64,000 nucleotides of DNA. Source: WRMS01 sp038562165. Lineage in GTDB: Bacteria > Bacillota > Peptococcia > DRI-13 > UBA5745. Made by a program: the position numbers and the translations under genes. The notes beneath the pieces are model-generated. The model did not search any database. It worked only from the letters and a program-made list of their open reading frames with translations, and was not told the origin of the DNA. Position 1 is the stretch's first letter. Each line of letters opens with the position of its first letter. Shown one piece after another: positions 25,354 to 33,297 of this stretch. Location: positions 1-64,000 of the forward strand of contig JBCFAO010000001.1 in the NCBI GenBank assembly GCA_038562165.1, read 5' to 3'.

Positions 25354-26582
25354 GGCTTGGGCTCCTCCATTTCCAAGGATTTGGCGATCTGGCCTGTGGC
25401 GGGCAGCTTGACTTTAACCTGCAGATCCAGCTCCATCTCCCGAAAGAGCCGGTCCCATTGCTCTTCAATAGTCTTCCATACCTTGGGGTGGCGGCGGTGA
25501 AAATCCAGGCCAAATCTATAGATATCGGCGTCCAATCCCTGGGCCACCTTAAAGGCGTCTCTGATCTGCCTTTTTATCTCATTTTCCGACAAGGTAACGA
25601 GATAAGGCATCAGCTCCAGGGGCGTCATCCCGCTAAAGCCCCGGAGTTCTGTCAGGGCCAGTGTGGCATATACGGATATTGTACCCCGGATACTGCCGTT
25701 AGGGTTCAGGCTGATATCTCTTTTGGCCTCTAATTTAACAATGCGAAATACAGCGCGGCCCAGATCGGTTTGTGCTGCCAGAGCGCCTTGCTTTACACTG
25801 CCCATGGTCCAAATGTATCCCTGCATCTCCTGGTTGCTGAGGCTGCCCACCATTTTATCTTTTTTGAATATGGCCATTCCTTTAAGCTTCAGCCGTTCCT
25901 TATCCTCCTGCTCCACCAATTCAACGATAGGAGCCACCGCCGACGACGTACCGTCCCGCAGGCGGGAGACAAAGTCCAGCATGCGAATTTTGTAATGGGG
26001 AGATACATTGTACAAATCCTGCATCATTCCATATAAATACATGCTGGAGATTTCTTCTTCCTCCAATTCGGCGGCCAGAATATCCTCCGCCCGCCGGTCA
26101 GCCACCATCACCAATACTTCCATGCGCATCTGCTGATTTCTCAAAAAAGCATCGATGCGGTTCTCTATCCCGGACTTGGCCAAATCTCTGCCCAGAAGCA
26201 TCACTTGATTATGATGGAGCAGCATAGTGCGGCTGCTATCCTGATCCAGCTGCATTATGCTTTCCATCGTTGTGTCTTTGGCGGTTTTCAGCAAAATGGC
26301 GGAGCTTTTTTGAGTGCCGGTATCGCTGCTGCCGGTAGCCGGGGACTGGGTTTTGCCGATTTGCAGGGTAACGTCCATTTTCTCCCCGCCGGCCCCTTTC
26401 TCCGAACCTGCCTCTTTATCCGGGCCTTCTTCTTTATCTGAGTCCGCCACCTGGTCCAGACCCACTCCCATGACGATAAAGAGGGTCTCCAGCTCGTGGT
26501 AATCCCAACAGCCGGCCAGAAGCAAAGAAAACAGCAGCAATAATATAAGAAAGCCCCACCGGCTCAACCATTGCCTTTTCAT
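25350..26582 (-). CDS. Germinant receptor lipoprotein, Ger(x)C family
   Basis: A 410-residue lipoprotein. The signal peptide ends in the lipobox LLAGCWDY, and the following segment CWDYHELETLFIVMGVGLDQ is the usual start of Ger(x)C proteins. An unusual acidic, Glu/Lys/Gly-rich insertion follows (about residues 45-70: DKEEGPDKEAGSEKGAGG). The rest has the expected mixed alpha/beta layout. The C subunit sits on the outer face of the spore inner membrane and is needed for receptor function. It overlaps both the A and B genes by four bases, so all three are translationally coupled. Confidence 0.88.
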   Translation of the reverse strand: MKRQWLSRWGFLILLLLFSLLLAGCWDYHELETLFIVMGVGLDQVADSDKEEGPDKEAGSEKGAGGEKMDVTLQIGKTQSPATGSSDTGTQKSSAILLKTAKDTTMESIMQLDQDSSRTMLLHHNQVMLLGRDLAKSGIENRIDAFLRNQQMRMEVLVMVADRRAEDILAAELEEEEISSMYLYGMMQDLYNVSPHYKIRMLDFVSRLRDGTSSAVAPIVELVEQEDKERLKLKGMAIFKKDKMVGSLSNQEMQGYIWTMGSVKQGALAAQTDLGRAVFRIVKLEAKRDISLNPNGSIRGTISVYATLALTELRGFSGMTPLELMPYLVTLSENEIKRQIRDAFKVAQGLDADIYRFGLDFHRRHPKVWKTIEEQWDRLFREMELDLQVKVKLPATGQIAKSLEMEEPKP

Positions 26583-28126
26583 GCTCCCGCCCCCTTCTCT
26601 TTATGCCCCTCCCACTGCTCATCTTCATCATCTTCATCCCGGGCTTCATGGGGGCGAAAATCAGGAATAAAAAAACGGCTCCGTACTTCATTGTTTTCGG
26701 GAATCCCCTGGGGCCGCCGGATCATGAACCATAGGGGCATCCGCACTATGGTATCCTCCTGGTCCCTTGTCCAGGCCAGGCCGTTAAAGTAAGGCACGCC
26801 AAAGGAGTTCAGGGAGCCCAGATGCATCAGCACCGCCAAAGCGCCCATGGAAATGCCGTACCAGCCGGTAAAAGACGCCAAAATCATCATGACCACCCGT
26901 AAAACCGAGGCGGCGTCGTTTTGGGCCGGTACCAGAAAGCTGGCCACCGCCGTAATGGCTACGGTAATTACCACCGGGGCTCCTACCAGCCCTGCCGATA
27001 CCGCCGCATCGCCCATAACCAAAGCCCCCACAATGCTGATGGCCTGGCCTACCGGCCGGGGCAGGCGAATACCGGCTTCCCTCAGTATCTCAAAGGCAAA
27101 GACCATGCCCAGGGTTTCCAGCAACACCGGAAAAGGCGTGCCTTCCCGGGCATTGGCAATGGAAAACAGCAAGGTAGTGGGAATGAATTCCTGGTGAAAG
27201 GAAGTCAGGGCAATGTAGAGGGCCGGGGCAAAGATGGTAATCAGATAGCCGACGAATCGCAACATCCGCACCAAACTGGCATACAGGGGGCGGGTATAAT
27301 AATCTTCCGTGGTTTGAAAGCTTTCGATAAAAAGCATGGGAGCTGTCAGTACAAAGGGAGTTCCGTCTACCAAAATGGCTACCCGGCCCTCCAGGATTTG
27401 GGCTGCAATCACATCGGGCTTTTCACTATAACCAACGGTACTAAAAGGTGAAAAAGGAGCATCCTCAATGTACTCTTCAATGTAGCCGGACTCCAGTATA
27501 GCGTCCACATCCAGGCGGTCAAGGCGTTTTTTTACCTCAGCTACCACTTTGTGACTGGCCACGTCCTCCAAATACATCAGGCGCACATCGGTTTGGCTTC
27601 TTCTGCCTACGATCAGATTTTCTACATGGAGCCGGCCGCTCCTGATTTTGCGGCGAACCAAGGCCGTATTGTTGCAGATGTTCTCCGTAAAACCCTCCCG
27701 GGGGCCCCGTATTACCGTTTCCGATTGGGGCTCGCTGACGCTGCGTTTTTCCCAGCCCTTAGTGCCGATAATCAGGCCGGTGGCACAGCCATCCACCAAA
27801 ACCGCCGTGTTGCCCGAAAGGCACTCCAGCATAACATCGCCAAGGGAGGCAACAGGCTTAACGCTGCCTGCACAGATGACTTTTTTAGCAAGCTCATTGA
27901 TCAGGCCATCGCCGGGGGCGGGCATTTTGCCTTCAGGCCGCCAATCTTTCAGAGGACGTAAAATACCGTCGGTGATTTTGCCATTGTCCACCATACCTTC
28001 AATGAACACCATGGCTCCCGACCATTGATCTTTCGGTCCAAATTCCAGAGGATGAACCTTTAAGTCACAGCTATCGCTGAGGTTGTCTTTCAGGTAAGCC
28101 AGATTCTTAATTAACCCTTTTCCCAT
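26579..28126 (-). CDS. Germinant receptor subunit A, GerA family
   Basis: A 515-residue GerA-family protein: an N-terminal soluble part of about 250 residues with typical segments (LVDGCATGLIIGTKGWE, then EPQSETVIRGPREGFTE), then about five membrane helices including the stretch GTPFPVLLETLGMVFAFEIL, and a charged C-terminal tail. The frame extends upstream to 28333, but the ATG at 28126 is chosen because a G-rich ribosome binding site precedes it and the protein then begins as GerA proteins do. GerA subunits, with B and C, detect nutrients and trigger germination, probably by forming an ion channel. First gene of the operon; marks the organism as a spore former. Confidence 0.9.
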   Translation of the reverse strand: MGKGLIKNLAYLKDNLSDSCDLKVHPLEFGPKDQWSGAMVFIEGMVDNGKITDGILRPLKDWRPEGKMPAPGDGLINELAKKVICAGSVKPVASLGDVMLECLSGNTAVLVDGCATGLIIGTKGWEKRSVSEPQSETVIRGPREGFTENICNNTALVRRKIRSGRLHVENLIVGRRSQTDVRLMYLEDVASHKVVAEVKKRLDRLDVDAILESGYIEEYIEDAPFSPFSTVGYSEKPDVIAAQILEGRVAILVDGTPFVLTAPMLFIESFQTTEDYYTRPLYASLVRMLRFVGYLITIFAPALYIALTSFHQEFIPTTLLFSIANAREGTPFPVLLETLGMVFAFEILREAGIRLPRPVGQAISIVGALVMGDAAVSAGLVGAPVVITVAITAVASFLVPAQNDAASVLRVVMMILASFTGWYGISMGALAVLMHLGSLNSFGVPYFNGLAWTRDQEDTIVRMPLWFMIRRPQGIPENNEVRSRFFIPDFRPHEARDEDDEDEQWEGHKEKGAGA

Positions 28127-28264
28127 GGCCGGCCCCCTGTCCGGGTTATCGTAAGGGCCGGTGGTCCTCCGGTACAGAGCGTACTGATTGCCTAAAAAAG
28201 ACAGCTTGCGGAACATAAATCTTAACAACAAGATAGACAATTCCTTCCATGGATTATTTCTGAT

Positions 28265-28293
28265 TAGCATGGCCAAATCATTGGGAACTATAC
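28265..28293 (-). promoter_or_regulatory. Candidate sigma-G promoter of the ger operon
   Basis: On the minus strand GTATA and CATGCTA are separated by 17 bases, agreeing with the forespore sigma-G consensus (gHATR and CATnHTA). It lies about 140 bases before the gerA start. Expression of germinant receptors in the forespore is established for this family. Confidence 0.5.
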
Positions 28294-28299
28294 CGAAAA

Positions 28300-28335
28300 A
28301 AGGCAAAAAAACCGTGCATTGGCTGTAATGCACGG
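28300..28335 (-). terminator. Terminator of the hydrogenase gene
   Basis: CCGTGCATT-N6-AATGCACGG, a perfect 9-bp stem, is followed on the minus strand by seven T. It separates the hydrogenase gene from the ger operon. Confidence 0.85.
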
Positions 28336-28395
28336 CTCCGTTTTCACGGTAAAATCTGATTTCAAAAGCTTATTTTATACTGTTGGGGCGGGTCT

Positions 28396-29904
28396 TTACT
28401 CTTTAATCATATGCAAAGAGCTTTTGTGAGGGGTATCCAAAGCGTTGGCCATTTTGCTTTGAGTTTGCTCCCGGGCTACCAGGGTAGCCGTCTTTCTTGG
28501 GGGCTGCAAGGTGCCGGCGCCGGCGGCACAACCGCCGGGGCAGGCCATGCCTTCCAAAAGATAACCGTCATATTTGCCGGCCTTAGCCAGATTCAGCATC
28601 TTTTTGCATTCCCTTAAACCTTCGGCGGAAGCGATCCTAATCTCTCTTTCAGGGGCCAGGCGCTCAATAACCTCGGCCACGGCCTTGGCCACGCCGCCGC
28701 TGACGGCAAAGCCTTTACCGGCGGCGGTAGCTTCGCTGACAGCAGGTTCCTCCGCCATCTGCTCCGGGTTGATGCCCTTGGCTTCAAACAATCCCATAAT
28801 CTCCTCGAAAGTAAGAACAAAGTCCACGTTGCTGCGGACGCTGCGCCGGCTGGCCTCCAATTTCTTGGCAGAACAGGGGCCGATAAAAACAATTTTGCAT
28901 TCGGGGCATTTCCGCTTTTGCAAACGGGCCGTCAGCACCATTGGAGTAAGGGCCATGCTGATGCAGTGAGCCATCTCAGGGTATTCTGTCTTGGCCATCA
29001 CCGACCAGGCCGGGCAGCAGGAGGTGCCCATAAAAGCCTGTTTGTCCGGCACTTCCTCCAAGAAGTCCTTGGCTTCTTCAATGGAGCAAAGATCAGCTCC
29101 CACCGCCACCTCGAAAACGTCTTTGATGCCTAATTCCTTTAGTGCCGTCACCAGCTTGCCGTAGGTCACCTTCGGCCCAAACTGGCCCACAAAAGCCGGG
29201 GCCAATATGGCAATTACCGGGGCGCTGCCTTTTATGGCGTGGATAAGCTGAAAAATCTGGCCCTTATCGGAAATGGCGCCAAAGGGGCAGTTGACGATAC
29301 ACATACCGCAGGATACGCATTTGCTGTAGTCGATGGCAGCCTTGCCGTTTTCGTCGCTGCCGATGGCGTCCACACCGCAGGCCTCGGCGCAGGGCCGTTC
29401 CAGCTTCAGTATGGCGCTGTAAGGACAGACGGAGCGGCAGCGGCCGCATTTGATGCAGCGGTCCTGATCGATGAGGGATTTGCGGTTTTCGCCGATAGCG
29501 ATGGCGTCTACGGGGCAGGCCTCTATGCAGGGATGGGCCAAACAGCCCTGGCAGCCGTTGGAGACGAAATATTTCTCCGGGCAGGCATTGCAGGCAAACT
29601 TAATAATATTCACCAGAGGAGGATCGTAATATTTCTCCGCAATGGCGCTGGCGTCAATGTTCATGGAAAGAGGAGCATGCTCATCAACAGGACGCAAGGG
29701 CAGTCCAATGGCTAAACGCAGCCGCTCACCCACAATGGCCCGCTCCAGGAAAATCGATTCCCGGTACTTTGCCACCTCTCCCGGCACAATCCGGTAAGGC
29801 AGCTCTTCGATACGGGAATAATCGCCGCCTTCAAAAGCCATCCGGGCCACTTCCGTAAATACTTTCCGGCGGATTTCTCCTACCTGTGATTCTACAATAC
29901 GCAT
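28396..29904 (-). CDS. Monomeric [FeFe] hydrogenase, group B-like
   Basis: A 502-residue iron-sulfur enzyme. The N-terminal half carries cysteine clusters for several [4Fe-4S] centres, including CIKCGRCRSVCP and CVSCGMCIVNCP. The H-cluster domain has all three motifs: TSCCPAW (L1), GPCSAKKLE (L2) and EGMACPGGCAAGAG (L3). L2 has GPC instead of the MPC of group A, which with the layout of the N-terminal clusters points to group B (B1/B3) enzymes of Clostridia, poorly characterized compared with group A. It should interconvert H2 and protons with ferredoxin as partner. It is cytoplasmic, stands alone and has its own promoter and terminator. The maturases HydEFG are not in the window. Confidence 0.88.
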   Translation of the reverse strand: MRIVESQVGEIRRKVFTEVARMAFEGGDYSRIEELPYRIVPGEVAKYRESIFLERAIVGERLRLAIGLPLRPVDEHAPLSMNIDASAIAEKYYDPPLVNIIKFACNACPEKYFVSNGCQGCLAHPCIEACPVDAIAIGENRKSLIDQDRCIKCGRCRSVCPYSAILKLERPCAEACGVDAIGSDENGKAAIDYSKCVSCGMCIVNCPFGAISDKGQIFQLIHAIKGSAPVIAILAPAFVGQFGPKVTYGKLVTALKELGIKDVFEVAVGADLCSIEEAKDFLEEVPDKQAFMGTSCCPAWSVMAKTEYPEMAHCISMALTPMVLTARLQKRKCPECKIVFIGPCSAKKLEASRRSVRSNVDFVLTFEEIMGLFEAKGINPEQMAEEPAVSEATAAGKGFAVSGGVAKAVAEVIERLAPEREIRIASAEGLRECKKMLNLAKAGKYDGYLLEGMACPGGCAAGAGTLQPPRKTATLVAREQTQSKMANALDTPHKSSLHMIKE

Positions 29905-29954
29905 AGTTCCTCCTCAATCCTCACGGGATCTCATCCTATTATTTATACCTCTTT

Positions 29955-29983
29955 TTTCTACCATGTTTCCCCCTGACTGTCAA
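29955..29983 (-). promoter_or_regulatory. Sigma-A type promoter of the hydrogenase gene
   Basis: On the minus strand TTGACA and TAGAAA are separated by 17 bases, about 50 bases upstream of the start codon. Confidence 0.5.
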
Positions 29984-29995
29984 CCTGAGGCAGCA

Positions 29996-30030
29996 AAAAC
30001 CCGGGAAAGCATGAAAAGCTCTCCCGGGCT
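29996..30030 (-). terminator. Terminator of the 30-33 kb ABC operon
   Basis: CCCGGGAGAGC pairs with GCTTTCCCGGG, with one mismatch, around a seven-base loop, and TTTTT follows on the minus strand, 26 bases past the binding-protein stop. Confidence 0.85.
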
Positions 30031-30055
30031 GTCTGAGATCTTTGTCCCGGCGTCC

Positions 30056-31069
30056 TTATTCCACTTTCAAGATCAATCCTTCAATATCCACTGGATTTTC
30101 GATCATATCATTGTCCTGCATAAATTGCTCCGTCTTTTTCATTGACGCAATATCGGCGGCGGTTATTTCCGTATCAAAATCATACATGGGGAACATTTCT
30201 TCAACTGCCTCAATGCTCAATTCCGTTTCCTCAGCTGTAATTTCCAGAATTTCTTCCGGATTATCCTGCATATATTGCCGGATTTCGTCCTGGGCTTTCA
30301 GGAAGGCTTTGACCAACAGAGGATTTTTTTCATAAAAAGCCTGACTGGTGGCTACTACGATGGTGGCATCCACCAAGTCTTTGCCTGTTGTCACCACCGA
30401 ATAGCCGTCTTTGGCCATATTGTAGGCTACGGGCCCCGCCAGCAAAGCGCAGTCTACAGCGCCGCCGGCCAAAGCAGCCTGGGCCTCGGGGATACCCATG
30501 GAAACAAACTCCACGTCATTTTCCGTCAGGCCCGCCGTACCCAAATAAGCAATCAACAGCTCATGGAGAATCGTCCCTTTAGGTCCGGCAATCTTTTTGC
30601 CGGCCAAATCAGCGGCCTTTTCAATAGAGCTATCCTTGCCGGCAAAGAGGCGAAAGGCTTCGGGGGAACGGCTGTAGGTGCTGATAATCCTGATATCCGC
30701 GCCATTGGAAGCCGACAGGATAACGGAGGTGGCTCCTACCGCATAAAGGAACTGAATGTCGCCGGAAGCCAGAGCCTGAGTCTGCTCAGGTCCCGCAGTC
30801 AGATTGGAATATTCCACAGGCAAGCCGTATTCTTCAAAAGCCCCGGCAAAAATCCCTTTTTCCTTTTCAATGATCGAGGGAACATTGAGAGGGGATTTTA
30901 CATAGGTTACACCGATTTTATTTACGGTGAATTCCGGCGCCGCCTCAGGTTCCGTTGAGGCAGGAGGGGTGGTTGCCGCCGGCTCTCCGGCTTGGGCTGC
31001 ATTGCCGCAGCCGGCTAATATACCGCTTACCATTACCAGGGTGAGAAAAAGAGAGAGAATACGTTTCAT
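30056..31069 (-). CDS. ABC importer substrate-binding lipoprotein, NitT/TauT (SsuA/NMT1-like)
   Basis: A 337-residue lipoprotein: signal peptide with lipobox ILAGCGNAA, a Pro/Thr-rich linker, then a type II periplasmic-binding fold with typical family segments (AGKKIAGPKGTILHELLIAY, and LLAGPVAYNMAKDGYSVV). Binding proteins of this class deliver nitrate, sulfonates, aromatic acids or thiamin precursors. It is the last gene of a four-gene operon with an H-cluster-like protein, a permease and an ATPase. The ligand is not deducible from the sequence; the neighbourhood of corrinoid methyltransferases suggests a methylated or sulfonated organic compound. Confidence 0.87.
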   Translation of the reverse strand: MKRILSLFLTLVMVSGILAGCGNAAQAGEPAATTPPASTEPEAAPEFTVNKIGVTYVKSPLNVPSIIEKEKGIFAGAFEEYGLPVEYSNLTAGPEQTQALASGDIQFLYAVGATSVILSASNGADIRIISTYSRSPEAFRLFAGKDSSIEKAADLAGKKIAGPKGTILHELLIAYLGTAGLTENDVEFVSMGIPEAQAALAGGAVDCALLAGPVAYNMAKDGYSVVTTGKDLVDATIVVATSQAFYEKNPLLVKAFLKAQDEIRQYMQDNPEEILEITAEETELSIEAVEEMFPMYDFDTEITAADIASMKKTEQFMQDNDMIENPVDIEGLILKVE

Positions 31070-31080
31070 ATGACACTCCT

Positions 31081-31803
31081 TTACTTTATTGTTGTAATAA
31101 TATCCTTCTTCATCCCGATGAGCTCGGGAGACAGAATATCTCGAGGATAGGCGAAATTCTCCAGGGAGAATTGCCGCTGAATTTTGCCCTGGTCCAGCAC
31201 CAGGATTTTTTGCCCCAAAAGCAAGGCTTCGTCAATGCTATGGGTGACAAATACAATGGTTTTTTTATGCAGGGCAAAGATGCGCAACAGCTCCGCCTGC
31301 ATAGCCTCCCGGGTAAAATGGTCCAAGGCCGCAAAGGGCTCATCCATTAAAATCAAGTCAGGATCATAAGCCAGGGCCCGGGCTAAAGCTGCCCTTTGCT
31401 GCATACCGCCGGAAAGCTGGGCGGGATAGGCTTTTTCAAAGCCGGCAAGGCCTACGGTGGCGATCAATTCCTGAATTGCCGGCGGGGAAAGCCGGCTTTT
31501 GGGTACGCCAAAGGTAATATTCTTCCATACCGTCAGCCAGGGCATCAGCCGGGGTTCCTGGAACACCATGCCGGTTTTGTGGCGGGGAGGGGCACTTAAA
31601 GTGCCCTTCTCGTATGCCTCGAAGCCTCCCAGTATCCGTAAAAGGGTGGTTTTGCCGCAACCGCTGCGGCCCAGGATAACGGTGATGCTCTCTTCCGGAA
31701 ACTCTGCCGTCAAACCATCCAGTACGGTCAGATGCTTTTCCGCCACCCGGTAGCTTTTATAGAGATTTTCCAGCTTAACTCCAGCTATCGTCAACACCTC
31801 CAT
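31081..31803 (-). CDS. ABC transporter ATP-binding protein, NitT/TauT family
   Basis: A 240-residue ATPase with Walker A GRSGCGKTTLLR, Q-loop VFQEPRLMPWLTV, signature LSGGMQQRAALAR, Walker B LILMDEPFAALD and the histidine of FVTHSIDEALL. The frame is open upstream to 31914. The ATG at 31803 is the best start because the protein then aligns with its family; it overlaps the permease gene by 29 bases, and no clear ribosome binding site precedes it. It energizes the adjacent permease. Confidence 0.88.
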   Translation of the reverse strand: MEVLTIAGVKLENLYKSYRVAEKHLTVLDGLTAEFPEESITVILGRSGCGKTTLLRILGGFEAYEKGTLSAPPRHKTGMVFQEPRLMPWLTVWKNITFGVPKSRLSPPAIQELIATVGLAGFEKAYPAQLSGGMQQRAALARALAYDPDLILMDEPFAALDHFTREAMQAELLRIFALHKKTIVFVTHSIDEALLLGQKILVLDQGKIQRQFSLENFAYPRDILSPELIGMKKDIITTIK

Positions 31804-32533
31804 GAAGGGATTTCCGAATGGCAAAAGAAAACAACAAGTCACATAAATAGCCCACGATGCCGATAACGAAAATACCCACCACAACCTTGTCCGACCGGGA
31901 CATTTGCTGGGCATCCAGAATCAGATAGCCCAAACCGCTGGCAGCCGCAATCATTTCCGCACCAATAATAGCCCGCCAGCTATAGCCCAGACCGATGCGC
32001 ATACCAACCAAGATATCCGGCAGAGCGTAAGGCAGCATGATGCGGAAAAACCTCTGGCTTTTGGTGAAACCCATAGAATGGCCTACTTCCAGCAGCTTAA
32101 TATCGCAAGAGGCCAGGCCTTTTTTAATATTGAGAAACATCGGAAAAAAAGAGGCCAGCACTATGATGATGATTTTAGAGGTTTCACCGATACCGAACCA
32201 TAAAATAAGCAGGGCAATCAGGCTCAGGGGCGGCACATTGCGCAGAAACTCCACGATATGCTTATAATAAGCGCCGCCGGCAGGGTATAGCCCGGCCAAT
32301 ACACCCAGAAGGAAGGCCAGAGAAAAGGCAATGGTAAAACCGGTAAGCACCCGCCAAAGGCTGACCAAAACATGCCGGAATAATACACCGCTTTGCACCA
32401 TACTCCAAAAAGAATGGAAAACCCTGGCCGGGCCGGGCAGCACATAAGCGCTCCACAGCCCCGTAGCCGACGCCGCCAGCCACAGCAGCAAAATCAGGGC
32501 AATGGGCAGAAACCCTTTCCAAAAGTTTTTCAT
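31775..32533 (-). CDS. ABC transporter permease, NitT/TauT family
   Basis: A 252-residue permease with six predicted membrane helices and the EAA-loop region characteristic of SsuC/TauC proteins (VLASFFPMFLNIKKGL, then LLEVGHSMGFTKSQRFFRIM). The ATG at 32533 gives a normal family N-terminus and is preferred over an upstream GTG/ATG in frame. It follows the H-cluster-like gene after eight bases. Together with the ATPase and lipoprotein it makes a complete importer. Confidence 0.88.
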   Translation of the reverse strand: MKNFWKGFLPIALILLLWLAASATGLWSAYVLPGPARVFHSFWSMVQSGVLFRHVLVSLWRVLTGFTIAFSLAFLLGVLAGLYPAGGAYYKHIVEFLRNVPPLSLIALLILWFGIGETSKIIIIVLASFFPMFLNIKKGLASCDIKLLEVGHSMGFTKSQRFFRIMLPYALPDILVGMRIGLGYSWRAIIGAEMIAAASGLGYLILDAQQMSRSDKVVVGIFVIGIVGYLCDLLFSFAIRKSLHGGVDDSWS

Positions 32534-32541
32534 GCTTCTTT

Positions 32542-33153
32542 TTACACCCCATTTCCCTTGTGGCAGCCTTGAGGGCAATACAGCAGCTCCAGTATGCTTT
32601 CGGCAGGCTGCCGGGGACCGGCTGAAAAATATTCGTCAATCTTTTCTTTACTGTCCAGCATAACTCCCCGGGCCCCATATTCCGCAAAAAAACCTGGCGG
32701 GATGGGGCTTGCCTGCAATGCAGCTTTCTGTAACAGCAGCCCTTCTTGCCGGACGAACTCCGCCCAGGTAAGGAAAGCAACTCCCGGCAGCCTAAGGCTT
32801 CTGCCCAGGTCACGCAAGGCCTCGCAAGGTGTGGTAACATATAACCGCCCTTTTCCCTCCAGCCTTTGCTGCAGTTCTCTGGCACAATGCAGTAAAATCG
32901 GCTCAATAGCCGGGTATTCCAGAAAGGGCGGGTTATACTCCACCTTAATATAGTCCACAGCCAAAGGGCAGCGCATATCGGCCAGGCAACCCTCAGCCTT
33001 TTCAAGGGCCCAGCGGTATTTCCCCCGTACTGCAGCTATATGGTCCTGATCACAGGCCACAACCTCAAAGCCCCTTTGCTCAAGCTGCTGCCGCAGCCCC
33101 GGCGAATCATACATTTCTGCAGCAACAGGATTAATCCAAAGAAACTTGTCCAT
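32542..33153 (-). CDS. Small protein resembling a degenerate [FeFe]-hydrogenase H-cluster domain
   Basis: A 203-residue protein that I align by eye with the H-cluster domain of the hydrogenase at 28396. MRCPLAVDYIK sits where L1 (SCCPAW) would be, with the proton-relay cysteine replaced by arginine. VTTPCEALRDL sits at L2 (GPCSAKKLE), with the lysine lost. LLYCPQGCHKGNGV sits at L3 (ACPGGCAAGAG). Between them EYPAIEPILLHCARELQ matches the helix following L1. The four cysteines that hold the [4Fe-4S] part of the H-cluster are thus kept, while residues needed for catalysis are not. It should bind one [4Fe-4S] cluster. It is the first gene of an ABC importer operon. Electron transfer or sensing are possible roles; the family name is unknown to me. 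The ATG at 33153 or 33156 follows AGAGG. Confidence 0.6.
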   Translation of the reverse strand: MDKFLWINPVAAEMYDSPGLRQQLEQRGFEVVACDQDHIAAVRGKYRWALEKAEGCLADMRCPLAVDYIKVEYNPPFLEYPAIEPILLHCARELQQRLEGKGRLYVTTPCEALRDLGRSLRLPGVAFLTWAEFVRQEGLLLQKAALQASPIPPGFFAEYGARGVMLDSKEKIDEYFSAGPRQPAESILELLYCPQGCHKGNGV

Positions 33154-33175
33154 CATTGCCTCTGCTTTCACAATA

Positions 33176-33191
33176 GTTAGTTATAACTAAC
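33176..33191 (-). promoter_or_regulatory. 16-bp palindrome at the transcription start
   Basis: GTTAGTTATAACTAAC is perfectly self-complementary and begins four bases downstream of the -10 box of the promoter at 33196-33224. Its position over the start site suits a repressor operator. A related half-site (ATAGTTAATTAG) lies upstream near 33227. Confidence 0.65.
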
Positions 33192-33195
33192 CGTC

Positions 33196-33224
33196 ATTAT
33201 ACCTGCATTCTCACCTGCTGTCAA
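33196..33224 (-). promoter_or_regulatory. Consensus sigma-A promoter of the 30-33 kb operon
   Basis: TTGACA and TATAAT, both perfect, are separated by exactly 17 bases on the minus strand. It would drive the H-cluster-like gene, permease, ATPase and binding protein. Confidence 0.88.
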
Positions 33225-33246
33225 TCATAGTTAATTAGTATGAAAT

Positions 33247-33283
33247 AAAAAAATGCCCGGCTGCCAAAACAGCCAAGGCATTA
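33247..33283 (-). terminator. Terminator of the corrinoid methyltransferase operon
   Basis: On the minus strand ATGCCTTGGCTG pairs with GCAGCCGGGCAT, imperfectly, around a five-base loop, and seven T follow. It lies 15 bases past the activator gene. Confidence 0.82.
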
Positions 33284-33297
33284 AAACTATGTGGCAA

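Noticed and set aside
28127..28333. Extension of the GerA-like protein to an ATG at 28333
   Set aside because: That ATG lies in the terminator hairpin of the hydrogenase gene, upstream of the candidate promoter. The ATG at 28126 gives a normal family N-terminus.
28396..33153. The H-cluster-like protein as a subunit of the hydrogenase at 28396
   Set aside because: The two genes have separate promoters and terminators and three transporter genes lie between them. Group B hydrogenases are monomeric, so a direct complex is not supported.
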